Shown here: positions 24,772-37,300 of the stretch, in pieces
How positions within the stretch are numbered: position 1 is the first letter of the stretch
Layout of the letters: every line of letters begins with the position of its first letter
Assembly: GCA_013397935.1 (NCBI GenBank)
Contig: VZRN01006297.1
Coordinates: forward strand, 836,080 to 900,079
DNA from: Dasyornis broadbenti
Taxonomy: Eukaryota; Chordata; Aves; Passeriformes; Dasyornithidae
Length of the DNA stretch: 64,000 nt
Reading direction: 5' to 3'
The notes under the pieces: model-generated
What the model saw: only the letters and a program-made list of their open reading frames with translations
Databases searched by the model: none
What the model was told of the DNA's origin: nothing
Made by a program: the position numbers and the translations under genes

Positions 24772-24792
24772 CAGCAGCAGCAGCAGCAGCAG
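24772..24792. repeat. (CAG)7 trinucleotide repeat
   Basis: Seven perfect CAG units lie in sequence with no convincing coding potential. The length is well below what is unstable for known CAG expansion loci. Confidence 0.95.
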
Positions 24793-26270
24793 CCACTCTG
24801 TCAAGAGCAGAGAACGTTTTGCTATGCACATTGCTATCATGGAGAAAGAAGGGAAGGAAAAATCTGCAAGAAACCAAATGTAGATTTTCTGAGAGTGTGC
24901 TGCTTCTGGGGTGGGCACAGGTGCTAGAGACTTTACCTTCCACAGGATTTCTTCTGAAATCAGTTAACAACAGTTAACTACAGATTATACACTTGTAGAG
25001 AAGTACTTGCTTTTTTAAAGGGGGGAGTGCAGGAGAGGGATTTAATTTAGATTAGTGTATCTCTTGGATACCTGAACTGTACCCACAGATTTTATGGAGG
25101 CTCATTTGCTTTTTTCTACACAAAAACCCCCTTTCAAAAACCGAGGGCAGATGACTAATGCCCTGTTTGTGCTAATTCTTATATATATAGCGGGCTTTCA
25201 GTGCGTGAGTTGTTCTGATGAAGTCAGTAAAGACAATTCGTGTCCTTAAACTCAGACACAGGCACATGTGGCAGTAGTGTGGAGGTCTAGCCAGCTGTCC
25301 TAGGGGAACAGTTAAATAAAAGTTCTATAGAATATTTTCTGATGCAGACTCTGTTTTGGAAGACACTTGTCACCTGGAAAAGCTGAAGTCTCTGGACTGA
25401 ATCTGCCAGGAAAAGCAGCCAGGCTGGCCATGAACCTTTCTCCTGTGCTTTTGTCTGCCTAATTCATCTTGTGGGTCACAGCCTTGCAGTTGCTGGCTGG
25501 AAGGTGAGGGGTATCTGCAAGTGTTTGAAGGACTGTGGCTTAAGAGGCAACACAGGAAGATCATTAAATAGCAGGGAGGAAAACAGAATGGTGAAATGGT
25601 CGGTATTCTCATTGACTGTATTGCAGTGATACAAGTGAAAAATACATGTACATCCAAAGTGTAGTTACTAGCCACAGGTTCATGGCATGAAATGGTGTGC
25701 CCTGATGGCCCGCAGTCATGGATAGAGCAGTCATCCACTCCCACGGCTGCCCCAAAGAGTAGAGCCAGCATTCGAGTCCCTCAAATTCACTTGTAGCATT
25801 CTTTCCATGCATCAGTCTCATGGCTGTATCAAGAATTACAGGAAAACCTTAAGCAGGAAAAGATGCTGCTGTTTCTCCTGCATAACTTCCCAGCCAGTGT
25901 GAGAGAAGCAGCACCTGCAGCTGACTCAGTGCATTCAGAAATGTGTTTTCCGGAAGACCCTGAGCAACCTCTTCAGCCACATCCCTTGGTGACCAATAAG
26001 CAGTAGCCTTTGCTACAGGTGTTTCCTCTCACTTCTAGCACCCCAAAAACTCCAGGCATTTGCTTGGGCAGGGTCCACTTTCCCAGTGAGAATAGACTGT
26101 GTTGGTCCTGCCTTCCCCTGGCCCCCTACTAGAGCTCTGCTGAAGCATCTCTGAACTGTCACTAGTCAGGAGAGTATATATTTTTCCAGCAAGTCCTGTA
26201 GTATAACCACACTGGCAGCCTCAGGAGAGTGCCTTTTACCTCCATCTGTGTTTTGGGATGTCTTCAGATT

Positions 26271-26287
26271 GTTTGTTTGTTTGTTTG
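26271..26287. repeat. (GTTT)4 simple repeat
   Basis: Four GTTT units plus one G. Minor tetranucleotide repeat. Confidence 0.85.
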
Positions 26288-27673
26288 AGCGGGGCTGCAC
26301 ACGCTGGGTTGCTGTTGTGGCAGTCCATATGATTCATGTCTTGCGCAGCCTGACAGGTTTATTGTAGCTCGAGTGTGCTGAGCTGCGCGCTGCGGTTGCT
26401 GCTCTGCTCCTGGCTGGGGCCAGGCCAGCCCTGGTGCCAGTGCAGAGCTGTTGGCAAGTGCCAGGAGCCCGAGGGTGATGTGCGTGGGAGGGCCACTCCA
26501 GCAAGCCGCTTGCCTTGGCGTTGGGAAGTGGAGAGGACATGGGAACGCTTGCTTGGGCTTTATTTTTTAAAACTCCGCCAGGAATAGCATGTTCTTTGGA
26601 GCAGGCAGAGCACAAAGCAGGAGGGTCAATTTTGGGATCTAGTGGTGCTGTCAGGATCCAGTTTCACATTTGTTATCTGTCTCTGCAGAGCATGGAATAA
26701 GTTAACATTTCAACAGCTTGGAGTCTCTGCCACTGAGCCTTTAAAAGACTAAATAATACCAAGTTCTTAGGAACTCTGGAATCACAACCCCATGGATTTT
26801 AGGTACTTCAATAGATTTTGAATCTTTGTACTTGAATTTCACTTAAACCTGTTTTTTACACCAGTTTATACCAGTTACACCTGCTTCTGTCTGACATCTG
26901 TCTTCCTTAAGGCTCAAGTGTTACTGTCTTGTGGAGTTCGCCATTCACTGATGCCCCCCTGAACCTTTCAGCTCTTTTTTTTTTCGTTTTCTTTTTAAGT
27001 GGAGGTTTTTTGTTAAAGGAAGTAGGAGTGAAGGTGCAGAGGGCTGGGAGCAGAGGCACAGTGAGGTGAATATATCATGGCCTTGCTGAAACCCAGGGAT
27101 GAGCTGGCGGGAAGGATCAGGAGTGACATCACTAGCTGGGAAATTTTGAGCAGTTTCATGAAAACCTGTTTGGTACCATCTCATGTGTAGTCCCTGAGCG
27201 CCAGGAGAGGGTTCCCTGAGCAGCTGTGCGGTGCCACCCAGCCCTTGCAAGTCAGTGTTGCTGTTCCGTGACAGCACAGAGAGAACAACTGTCGTGAATT
27301 CGCTTGTTAAACTTCTGTAATCACCATAAAAAAACCTGCTTGGTAAATACATTTTCTGTGCCGAAAAGCAACTGCCCCACTTCCTTTGGTTCCGCAGATA
27401 ATAGACATAAAAATGAAATATGGACCTGTGTTCTTGAAAGGTCATAGTTATTTGGTTGTCAGGGAGATTGCATATCTAAATAGGTCTTGTTAAGATTTGA
27501 TGCTACACTAAAAGAATTGAATGAATTGGGACTTCAGTTCATAGAAGTTGGAAAATGGGCTAGGAATATCCCATGATCTGGAAGATAGAGATGGCCATCC
27601 CTTTTTCCTAGTGCCGCTGGAAAGGGGGAACTGGATCGAGAAGGGCTTTTGTGTCAGGTGCAGAACCAGCACT

Positions 27674-28360
27674 CATGGAATCATTAAGGCTGGAAAAGGC
27701 CTCTAAGATCTGGAGTCCAGCCTTTGACTGAACACCACCATGCCAACTAAACCATAGCGCTGAGTGCCATTCCAGCGATTTCCTGGATGCTTCTGGGGAT
27801 GGTGACTCCACCACTTCCTTGGGCAGCCCTTTCTAATGCTTAACCACCCTTTCAGGGAAAATATTCTTCCTGATGTCCAGCCTGAACCTGCCCTGGCACA
27901 ACTTGAGGCCATTTTCTCTTGTCCTACTGCTATTTGCCTGGGAGAAGAGACTGACTCCCTGCTTGCTACAACTTTTTTCAGGTGGTTGTGGAGAGTAATA
28001 AGGTCCCCCTTGAGCCTCCTTTTCTCCAGATTAAACAACCCCAGCTCCCTCAGCTGCTGCTCATAGGACTCGTGCTCCAGACCCTTCACCAGCTCCATTG
28101 CCCTTCTCTGGACACACTCCAGCACTTCAGTGTCTTTCTTGTAGTGAGGGGCCCAGAAATGAGCACAGGATTTGAGGTGCACCTTCACCAGTGCCAAGTA
28201 CCACGAGGCAATCACTTCTCTAGTCCTGCTGGCCACACTGTTTCTGATCTGGATGCCACTGGCCTTCTTGGCCACCTGGACCCTCTGCAGGCTCACATTC
28301 AGCTCCCAATTGACCAGAACCCCAGGTCCTTTTCCGCTGGGCTGTTTTCTGGCCATGTTT
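27674..28360 (-). mobile_element. CR1 non-LTR retrotransposon, 5'-truncated copy, antisense to HIPK2
   Basis: On the minus strand the frame gives the CR1 ORF2 C-terminal region. In order, it begins with GPGVLVNWELNV (consensus-like 'DLGVLVDNKLN') and then AKKASGI, SVASRTREVI, LALVKVHLK, FWAPHYKKD, LECVQRRAMELVKGLEHESY, LRELGLFNLEKRRLKGDLI and HNHLKK. A frameshift follows, after which the match continues in other frames through the NRLPREVVESPS-equivalent region (seen as GCPRKWWSHHP). The 3' untranslated end, with its CTTAGAGGCCTTTTCC and AATGATTCCATGA motifs, lies at the low-coordinate end near 27674. The 5' truncation is typical of incomplete target-primed reverse transcription. It is inactive, and a different 3'-end type from the 7.3-kb copy. 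Confidence 0.93.
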
Positions 28361-31300
28361 GTCAGCACTTGTTTTACATTGTCCTAGTTTCATTTAAGGC
28401 ATTCTTGTGCCTGGCATAAACTAACAGCTCACAGTGTCAGTGGTCTCCAGCCCTTTCTGCCTAATGCATGGTTGGTTGCTAGGGGTGCTGCCGTCATCCA
28501 CATTTCAGTTGTGGATGTGATGACCACACATTTTGTATTGCTTTCCAAGATTTGGCTGGATGACTCAGCGGCTCCTCTGGTGACTCATTTCAGTCTCCCA
28601 TGAGCCCAGGAAGGACTAAAGAGGGATGCATAGCTATTTTCAGATATGAAAAATGACCAAAACCAAGGACTGTGTCGACAAAGGAGTACTGCAAACACTG
28701 AATTAACCGGGCATTTATACCGGGTGTAAACTTGCTGCTTCCCACTGAAATTCATTCCACAGTTATTGTGTTTCTGCTGAATCTAGTTTTCAGTATCTTC
28801 TTACTTTTTCATACATATGGATGTGGCAAAGCTCTTAGTGAGTTTTGAGTACATAAGGTCTCATAGGACTTTTGGTACTGAATTCCCCTGGCTGTTTTGG
28901 TTTTGGGATTTTTTTATGGCAGTTTCCCCCTCTCATTTTCTGGGAGTGTCACAATTTTTCTAGCAAAACCCATCGGCCCACCCCAGGCCATTTTACTCCC
29001 TAGTTCATTCCTGTGACTATGGCAAAGCTAAGATGTCCAGTGTTCTCCTGGACCTATTGAAAGCTCTTGTGATTTGACCACAAGTTGTTAGTAATCTGTT
29101 TTTTCTGGAACCTGTGAAAACAGTGGTGTATTTGCTCCTTGTGAGAAAATCATACAGAGCTTATTTTCCCAGAAACTCCTCTTCCCCCCATGACTCAGTT
29201 TGGCCAGACTTCCCTTACATCGTAGTCAAAACCCCTAGGTGTGACTGTGGACAGCTTGGCTGCGATATCACTGACACGTTGGTGATTCTGAACTCATTGT
29301 GCCACTGCATCTAAGCTGAATCCTTCATTTCACTGCAAAGGTAAAGGAAATTGAGTGTTCTGAGTTGAAAGCGCATGGCTGCAAAACAGCTGTTGTAGTG
29401 CCAAAAAGATGCTTATGAAGAGATGGGGCAAGCGGCTACATGCTGCTGCAAGCACGGAGTGACATGTCAGTTCTTAAATGTAGGATCAGGAATGAGAAGA
29501 AGGCTTGATAGTCCCTTTAGCCAGTCTGTCATCTGCGGCCATCTCTCCTTTCTGCTGTGGATTTTTGGTTCTGCAGGTTTGGTTTCAGCAGTTGTGCCAT
29601 ACCCGTGAGTGCCGCAGTCAGCACTGAGTGAGAGCCTTGCACAGGGTGTGAGGTGTGCTCTGGTGCCTGGGTCTCTGCAGGGTGCTGTGCAGGGTCTCAA
29701 AGCACTGGTGATCTGGAGCAAAGTTACACCAAGGGAGTGTTGATTGTCCAGGCTGGCTGTGGGGTCCCCCAGCCCAGCTGGTCTCCGTCGTAGCGTGCCT
29801 CAGGCTGCACTGCAGAAGGCTTTTGGTCCGTGTCATCCTGGATCTCCAGGTTTAGCTTCACTCCGCTTCTGTCATGCTCTAATTTTGACAGTGTGAGAAG
29901 CCCAGCAGCCATGGTGTTAAGCACTGCAGAGCTGAGTAAATAAATATGTCAATAAATAATCATATCCTGCACAAAAGAGAAACCTGGGGGAGAGACTGAT
30001 GGTAGCCAGGGAGTTCTGCTGATACAGGTTGAGGTTTTTATTGTTTTGTTTCTCTTAATGACTTCCCTTGGACTGATTTCTTTTCTTTTAGAGCTTTGAG
30101 GGGGAGTAGGCTGTTACTGCTGTCCCTGAGCTTCTTCATCACACACAAGGGCCTTATATCCTCCTTTCTCAAGCAGATAACCTTTCCTGAGCTCCTGGAT
30201 GTTTACTCTTCAAGGCTCTGAAATCCTTCATGTAGTTTATCCCCATGCCTAAGTCTGAGGTTTTTCTCTGTGTAAGCAAGAGCTTTGCACATCACCTAGG
30301 CTGTCCTTCCTTGGCCAAATGGGCTTCTTCTCTGCATGCTGGTCTGGCCTCTGTCCTATTAGACCTTGCTTAAAAATAGAGTTGCTGTGAAGACAGTGGG
30401 AGATCAGGCATAAGCCAGCCAGCAGTGGGGCAGAGAGCTGTCCGGAGGCACTGCTGTGGGATTTCTTGGGGTAGCATCACTCATTTCTTTTGGAGATTAT
30501 GAGACTCATTGCCTTCATGGATTGTCTGGCTGTGCAGGTGTTTACGTGTCTGTGTGTGCCTGAGTGTGACTGTGTGCTTTGTATGACAGAGGTCAGCACA
30601 ACCCCAAATATAGCAAACAAGATCATTGGTTCCCGCAGATAAACCTGTCAACACTGTGTTCTCAAGGAGACTGCAGCAGCTCCCTATCCCCGTGGTCTCA
30701 TATGAGAGCTACTCACCAGTTTCAAAGGTGAATGGATCAAGAGACACAGTTGTTTTGTGGAGAAATGAGTCCACATCCAAATCTTGCACCCCATGTCTCC
30801 ATGGTGGATTTTGCTTTGGGCCAGTTGGCTCGGTCCCACTGTGCCTGTTCTGATCCCAGCTCGCAGCCTGTTTCACATCATGCGTTTCTGGGTTTATAGT
30901 CCTACTTTGGAATGGAAACCAAAAGCACAGGTGACAGCAAGAAAAGGTTTCTGACTGTTTGGCCATAACTTTGGGGATGTTTTCTTGTCCCTAAATGATG
31001 AGGAAAATAAAGTCTGGAAGACAGGGTGAAAAATGCTCGAGGTGTGTTTCCTGAAGGAACTGAAGGCTTTTCTCTGTGTGTGTCAGGTGTGTGTTTGTGT
31101 GATGATGTGAAGGCAGGTTATTTGCAGAATTGTTGCAGCTCCTTGAACTGGAGGTCAGGTGATCAACCTGCAGTATCCTTTCTCTTCATTTCCTAAAACA
31201 CCCCATAGCCTTCAATGTTGGAGAGTGCTGTAGGTCCTGTGTTTGGTCATTCTTACTTGAAAGTGTTATGTGGCTGTCAGGAGGTCAGCAAATCAGTCTG

Positions 31301-34300
31301 TCTCAATTCTCTGCTTTGGCAGAGTCCTGTGCCCAGCTTCCTCACATTTCTCCTTCCATCTTCATCTGCATTTACAGCCCAGCTCCTGTGTATTCCATCC
31401 AGACCTCACCAGGGGCTTGTTTCTCTCCAACAGGTCTGTACCCTGATGGAAATCAAATGAAGGAAGGGACCTTGTGAAAAGGCAAACTGATGTTTTCAGC
31501 CCAGCTAGAGCTTGATCTAAGTTTCAGATTTCGTAAACAAAGCAAGAGCTGAATGTCATGCAATGGCCTCTTTGCAAATAAAACACTTAGGAAAAAATCC
31601 TGTGGGAGTGAGAGGCTCAACCAGAGACTTCAGTGAGCCTTGCCCATGTCTTGCCTTCACAAGTAGTGTTGTTTCTAACAAGTGAGGTATTTGAGGTGCC
31701 AGGCATTCCCTGTGGTTTCACCACACTTGCAGGCCAGTTGGAGTCACTGACATTACAAAGTTAATATTTACAGGTGGAAAGTCATCCAGGTGGGGAGGCA
31801 GCCGTCGTGGAAAAACCCAAAATATCCTTTCCAATAGGCAGTTGTGGGAAGCCACGAATATGCCAATGCTGTGTGGGTGAGGGAGGCACAACCAAAGCAA
31901 GGGAAACGGATTCATTTTGATCCCTTTTTGAGAGGCCTTGGTGCCCTTTCCCAAGAACTAAGGTAACAGAGGGCCAGGTAGGATGGCCAGTGAAGCCTGG
32001 AGTCGGGAAGGCTGGGAAAGTCCTCTCTCTCCCCTGTGAGACGGGGTACTGCTGTCAACCCCTGATTGGAATGTGAACAGTAATGACTTGAGCCATGCTG
32101 AGCCATGCTGCCGGGAAAGCAGAGCCATGCCAAGATCCTTCTTCTCTCAGTTCTGCTTTCAGGATGCCACTCTGTTAGAAGGTAGCCATCAGAGATGGAG
32201 CTTGTTGGAATCTAGAGGCTCCTGCCTTCCAGACCTGTCTGGAGGTTAAATGTAGGGACCTACACAGACATTAAGCTGGACAGCGAGGTAAACTGTGGCC
32301 AGTTTCACATTTACTGCAGAGACTGCCTTGTGTAGTTCTATAGAGGGAGCTTTGGGTGCTCTAGAAATGCTGTGGTTACTGTTTGTTCCACTTCGTGACT
32401 GTGGAGGACAGATGGAAAGGAGGAAGGTGGCCAGAACACATGTGCTGTTGCCAAACAGTCCTACCTGGCACATCGATGTGAGTAACTTCTTTTGGGCTCA
32501 TCTGGCTCCATTTTGGCTTCAGGATGGGGAAACATTTCCTTGGTAGCTTGCTTTTCCCATCTCCTCTGGCCATACCCAGTGCTTCAGGAGCTCATTCAAG
32601 CATGGAGTTACAGGAGCCTCAGCATGCCATGCCTCATTTTGAGTGGTGCTGTGGGTGTTGCCGCAGTCTTCAGCTCTTTAAACAGATGTGGTTCTGCTTA
32701 TGGGTCCCCCAGCAGCCTGCAGCACAGCCCCAGCCAGGCATTCCACACTTGCCTCAGCTCTGCTGGGCTTCTCTCCAAGAAATCTGAAAGAGGGATTTCT
32801 TCAGCAAAGCATTTGTTAGACATCCTTCAGTGTCCTCCAAAGATAAAGCTTCAAAGCAGGGCTTCTGTCAGTCCCACCTGTCTGATTTCATCTTGTTCTT
32901 TTTTTCTCATCCTGTCTCTGACTCCCAAGCAGACTTTCTTCTCCTCTGAGGCCCTTGGGAGTACTGATCATTTGGTTGTAAAACTTCCTCCTGACTTCAC
33001 TGACACCCACTTCCCTAAAATGTCTTTATGCTTACATTGTGCTTAAGTTCCTTTGCACTCTCCATGCAGACCTTGAAGGCTTTCAGGTGCTGTCCCTGCC
33101 TCTGTCTTTATTTTTCATAACTTCGTTTCACTCTTGGGACTCCAGAAGTCCTCCATGGTTTGGAGGACTGATGTTCAGCAAGGTAGCTCTTGCAGGGCTA
33201 TGATCTGCCTTCTCAAGCCCCTGAGACCCAGAACAGGCACCACAGACTCCCAGGTTTCTCACTTTATGTCTGGAGAGCACTTTGACATCTTGGTAGAGTG
33301 TTTGCAGTGTCATTTCATGATTTCTGTAGAGGTGACAGTCTTTCTGTGTCAGCTTTGACAGATATGCTGAAGGGGGTTTACTTTCTGGGGTCTGGTTCTG
33401 TTTTTTCAAGGCTGTAGACTATTAAATTGTATTCACTTGCTGCCTTCATTTGCTTTCCACCCAGTAGTATTGAGGCATCCTGGAGAGAAGTTTTGCACTA
33501 TTCCAGCTGTGCTGAGTTTTCCCATAAGAAGGTATCTTGAGGTTATCTTTCAGTTCTGGGAAGCATGGACTGGACTGCTGGACCTCCTCACATCAAGATC
33601 TAGAAATTGGTGTCAGGGCCAGTTACTGTAGCATCTACAGGGAAGTGATGAGGCAGCTTCTGAGGTGTATTTTAACCTGTGTTCTCGGGTGTTGCATAGT
33701 TAATTAACTAGAACGTAAACTGGTCACATGATCAACTGAGGAACTGTGTAATATCTGTTGCCATTACTGAAGTTCATTCCAGTGGGAGATGGAGGTGACC
33801 CTGAAAGAATCTTTCACTGAGGTGTAATAAAGTATTCAAATGTAAATGTGTGTATTTGTCCCTGAGATTTTGCTTCATGTTCCTAAAACGAGGGATATGT
33901 CAGAGGAGCCCACAGCTTGTTATTCAGGCTCGTCTGCCCCTGAGCCCACACCAAAACAATGAGCAAGAATCATAATGTTTCTAAATTACAGCTAAGAAAG
34001 CTTTCAGTAGCCAGCAGACAAGTGGCCCTGGATTTAAGGAGTTAAAGGGAGAGTGAGGAAGGGAATAAAGATCGTTTATGAGGAGAGACAGCAGTATCCT
34101 GAGCCACATGCCGAAATAACCTGATCTGGGATAGGGAGTAACTGCCTACACCACCTCCATGCTCAAGAGTACTGAGTAGGTCCTGGTTGGTAATTTTCAT
34201 CATACCTCCAAAGAAAAGTCATGATGTGCAGAATGAAATAGTAGGCAGGGTTGTTGATGCTATAAATGCAGGAGAGAGATCTGTAGGAGAGCAGTTGGGG

Positions 34301-37300
34301 TGGCAGGGAGACAAGGGGTTTGCAGATGATGGTGATGAGAGTGCCCTGACCATTGCACTGCAGGGATGTCCTTTTTGGGTGGGGATGAGAGGGAAGGACA
34401 TGAATGCTTGGCTTTGTCAATTTGGTTTTGTTTGTGGCTTCTCTGTGCATTGGGAAGTCTTGCTTTTTCATTTGGCCATAAGACATGGATCAAACACAGC
34501 TGGTTGGAGCTGTGTGAATCCAGGTCTGGAACAGTGCAGGGAACGAGCCTTGTCACACCTTACATCTTTGAGAACTGCTGTGCACTACATAGACGTTCAG
34601 AAAACTACTAATTAGGGTGAGACCGTTCTACTAGCAGGACAGGAAAAGCAGAGAAGGAAGGCAGGGAGATTTTCACCTGGAACGATGGCCCCCTTGACAT
34701 TTTATGCTCACCAGGAACAGGAAGGAGCTGAGGATGTTGAGGTCTGAGCTCTGCTTTGAAGTTGTCTCCAAACATTCAGTAGCACAAGGGAAAGAATTTG
34801 TATAGCCTCCGGGGACATAAATTTTCGGGAGGTTCTGAGAGAGCACTGGTGCTGAGGACAATGCCTCAAAAGGTGCCACACAGAGGCCACTGTGAAGAAG
34901 AGTGCTGTGCTTGAGCCATGGCTGTTTTGAAGGTGCAATGCATGAGCCATACCTGGCATCTCCCCTTTTCATTCCCTCTCACCCTGGACATGTATATGGG
35001 TTTGCAGACTTGTGCCTCTCTGGGGAGAAGTGGAAGATGCTTATTTCAGTATGGTCGTGTGAGCATCATTTATATGCTGCACACACTCCATGTGCTTTCT
35101 ACGGTATTTTTCAAGCAGGCAGTGTCGCTCTGGCAGCAGTCAGGAGGCAGCCTCTGGTTACAGAGCACTGGCAGCTCTGCAGGTGCTGCAGAAGGTCTGG
35201 CTTCCTCCTCAATATGGGGCACCGGCTTGGTCTCCTGCCACCACAAAGGCCACACTTAAAAATCAGCAGTAAGTGCTGGGAGTAAACCAGAAAAAACACC
35301 ATCAGTGACTTTCAAACTGTTCCTTCTTTAGTCCCCAAAGCATGTTTTTTGCCCTTTTAGGGTGAGGTGGGTGGATAGGGAACTTTACCTCATTTGCTTT
35401 CCCGAAACCTGTTGGAAGTACAAGTGAGGCGGCTGCGTGATTTGTGTGTGCATGCAGAAAAGGGCCATCTGAATTGTAAATAGCACCTGCTAAATTATTA
35501 TTAAGTGAACGCTGACGTGGGAGGAGTTCTCAGGAACAAAAAACCTCAAGTCTTTTAATAAAAGTCATTCCAGCTGTTTTAACACTGTCCCCTGGCTGCA
35601 CACTCCATACTTCAGCTCATGTGGATGCTATGGGGAGTTATGTGAGTCGTATCAAGGACAGGGAAGGCCCCATTAAATCCAGTTACTGTCAGTTTTGTGA
35701 GAGCTTTAAATGACTACACTAAACTCATTATTAAAGAAAGGAACTATCAATTTTATTTAATGCACAGTGCCCAACCTTGATTCTGCTCCCAGCCCAGAGA
35801 TTTGCTGTGCTCAGGGGTGAAATAAAATTTAGACCTACACTCTTCAGGACGTGTATTTAGCTGCTCATCCTGAGTATCTTCACCCCCTCCACTCCTGGCA
35901 GAGTGCAGAAAGGTGAGGAGCCAGGTGCCAGCCTTGGGAGTCCAATGCAAAACATCCCCACTGTTTGTGAGACATCGCTGGCATGGATCACCCCATTGCT
36001 GCTGGCTTGTTTCCTCATGGACGTTGTGGCAAGCTGTTGTCAGCCCATGTAATCAAAAGGCTGAAGGTCTAAATCATATTACAGGCTGTAATGAGGAACT
36101 TGATTCCTGTAACAAAACCATACAACTTTTATTCACATTTATTACTATTCCTGCTATAGCCATGGAGCAAAAATCATTTTTGAAATAAAGAGCATGCCAC
36201 CAGCACAGTTTTATTGTGTCCTCAGGAAATTTAGGATTGTGTTTTTCTCGCATTAACTGCACAGGAAAATTTGCAATAAAAATTACTTTGCTGCAGAAGC
36301 CGCCTTTTCCCATCACCAAGCTGTCAGTCAGCCTGTAATTTCTTGGTATCGGACTACGCTGAAGAACTCACTGAGTTATTCTCCCTGCAATGTGTGCCCC
36401 TAAAACCTCAAACATGAGAAGATCATTTTAGATGCAAGGAAGAAGATTTCATAGTTCTTTCTTTAGGGAGCAAAAAAAACCCCTCTTCTGTGATGAGATG
36501 TAACCTTTGAGGAGGGCGGAACTGGCAGCAGAAGAGTCCAAATCCTCATTTTATCCACAGGAGCACTGCTTCCTTCACCCCCTCCATTTTTGGGGTGCCA
36601 GGGTGAGTCAGTGTTTATCCGCTGTTCCTGTTCTCTGCTGAGGCTGCCAGCAGTGTTTCAGGGACAGCAAGGGGCTGGTTGTCGATGTGGAAACCAGCCC
36701 CTAACAACAACTCGCTTCACCAAAGGGCACAGGCAGCCATCTGACATTGACAATGTTGAGTGACTGCTGACCTTGTTTTTAGCGTCAGCTGATAGCAGCT
36801 GGAGCCCTGCCAGTTTGCACCAGTTGAAAGTCTGTCTCTTAATGGTGGCGATTATCCTGATTTTTACAGTGGCGCTGAGAAAGTTGCAATTGCTGCGCTT
36901 CACATCCTTGACTTTAATTTGCTATGCCTCAGTCTTTTGGTGTTATCTTTAGAGGAGCATGTGAGAACATCTCTCCTTGTTCTGCGTCAGTCATTTCTTG
37001 CCTTTTTATTTTGTACGAAGAGAGATTGCTCAAGCACACCATGGAATGAAAGCCATAAAACTATAAATTACACCTCTGCTAGGTCCACAATATGTTACCA
37101 ATTACATCTGCCATATTATTCGCGTCCAGGGGGAAAACATACATCAAACCACCCCCTCTCTCCAGGCAGGTCAGTACTCCACTAGAAGGAACACCGTGAT
37201 TCTTCTTAATCAGTGGAAAAACAAACAGGGTTTTGGCCCACTCCCATACGATCTTTGTGTCCAGGATGACAAGTTGAGCAGCACTGCTGCGGTTCTCCAA

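Larger units (their letters stand above)
23833..27673. other. Non-coding intronic DNA
   Basis: No recognised gene. It includes (CAG)7 at 24772-24792 and (GTTT)4 at 26271-26286, and a modestly GC-rich patch near 26340-26560. The open frame over the CAG tract (24673-24927) gives a short poly-Gln peptide with no family resemblance. Confidence 0.55.

Noticed and set aside
24673..24927. Poly-glutamine open frame over (CAG)7
   Set aside because: Seven glutamines come from a simple repeat; flanking residues show no coding signature and there is no splice evidence.
32492..33046. 184-codon plus-strand open frame
   Set aside because: Ser/Cys/Leu-rich product with no family match; another frame overlaps it. 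Consistent with chance in a 64-kb window.
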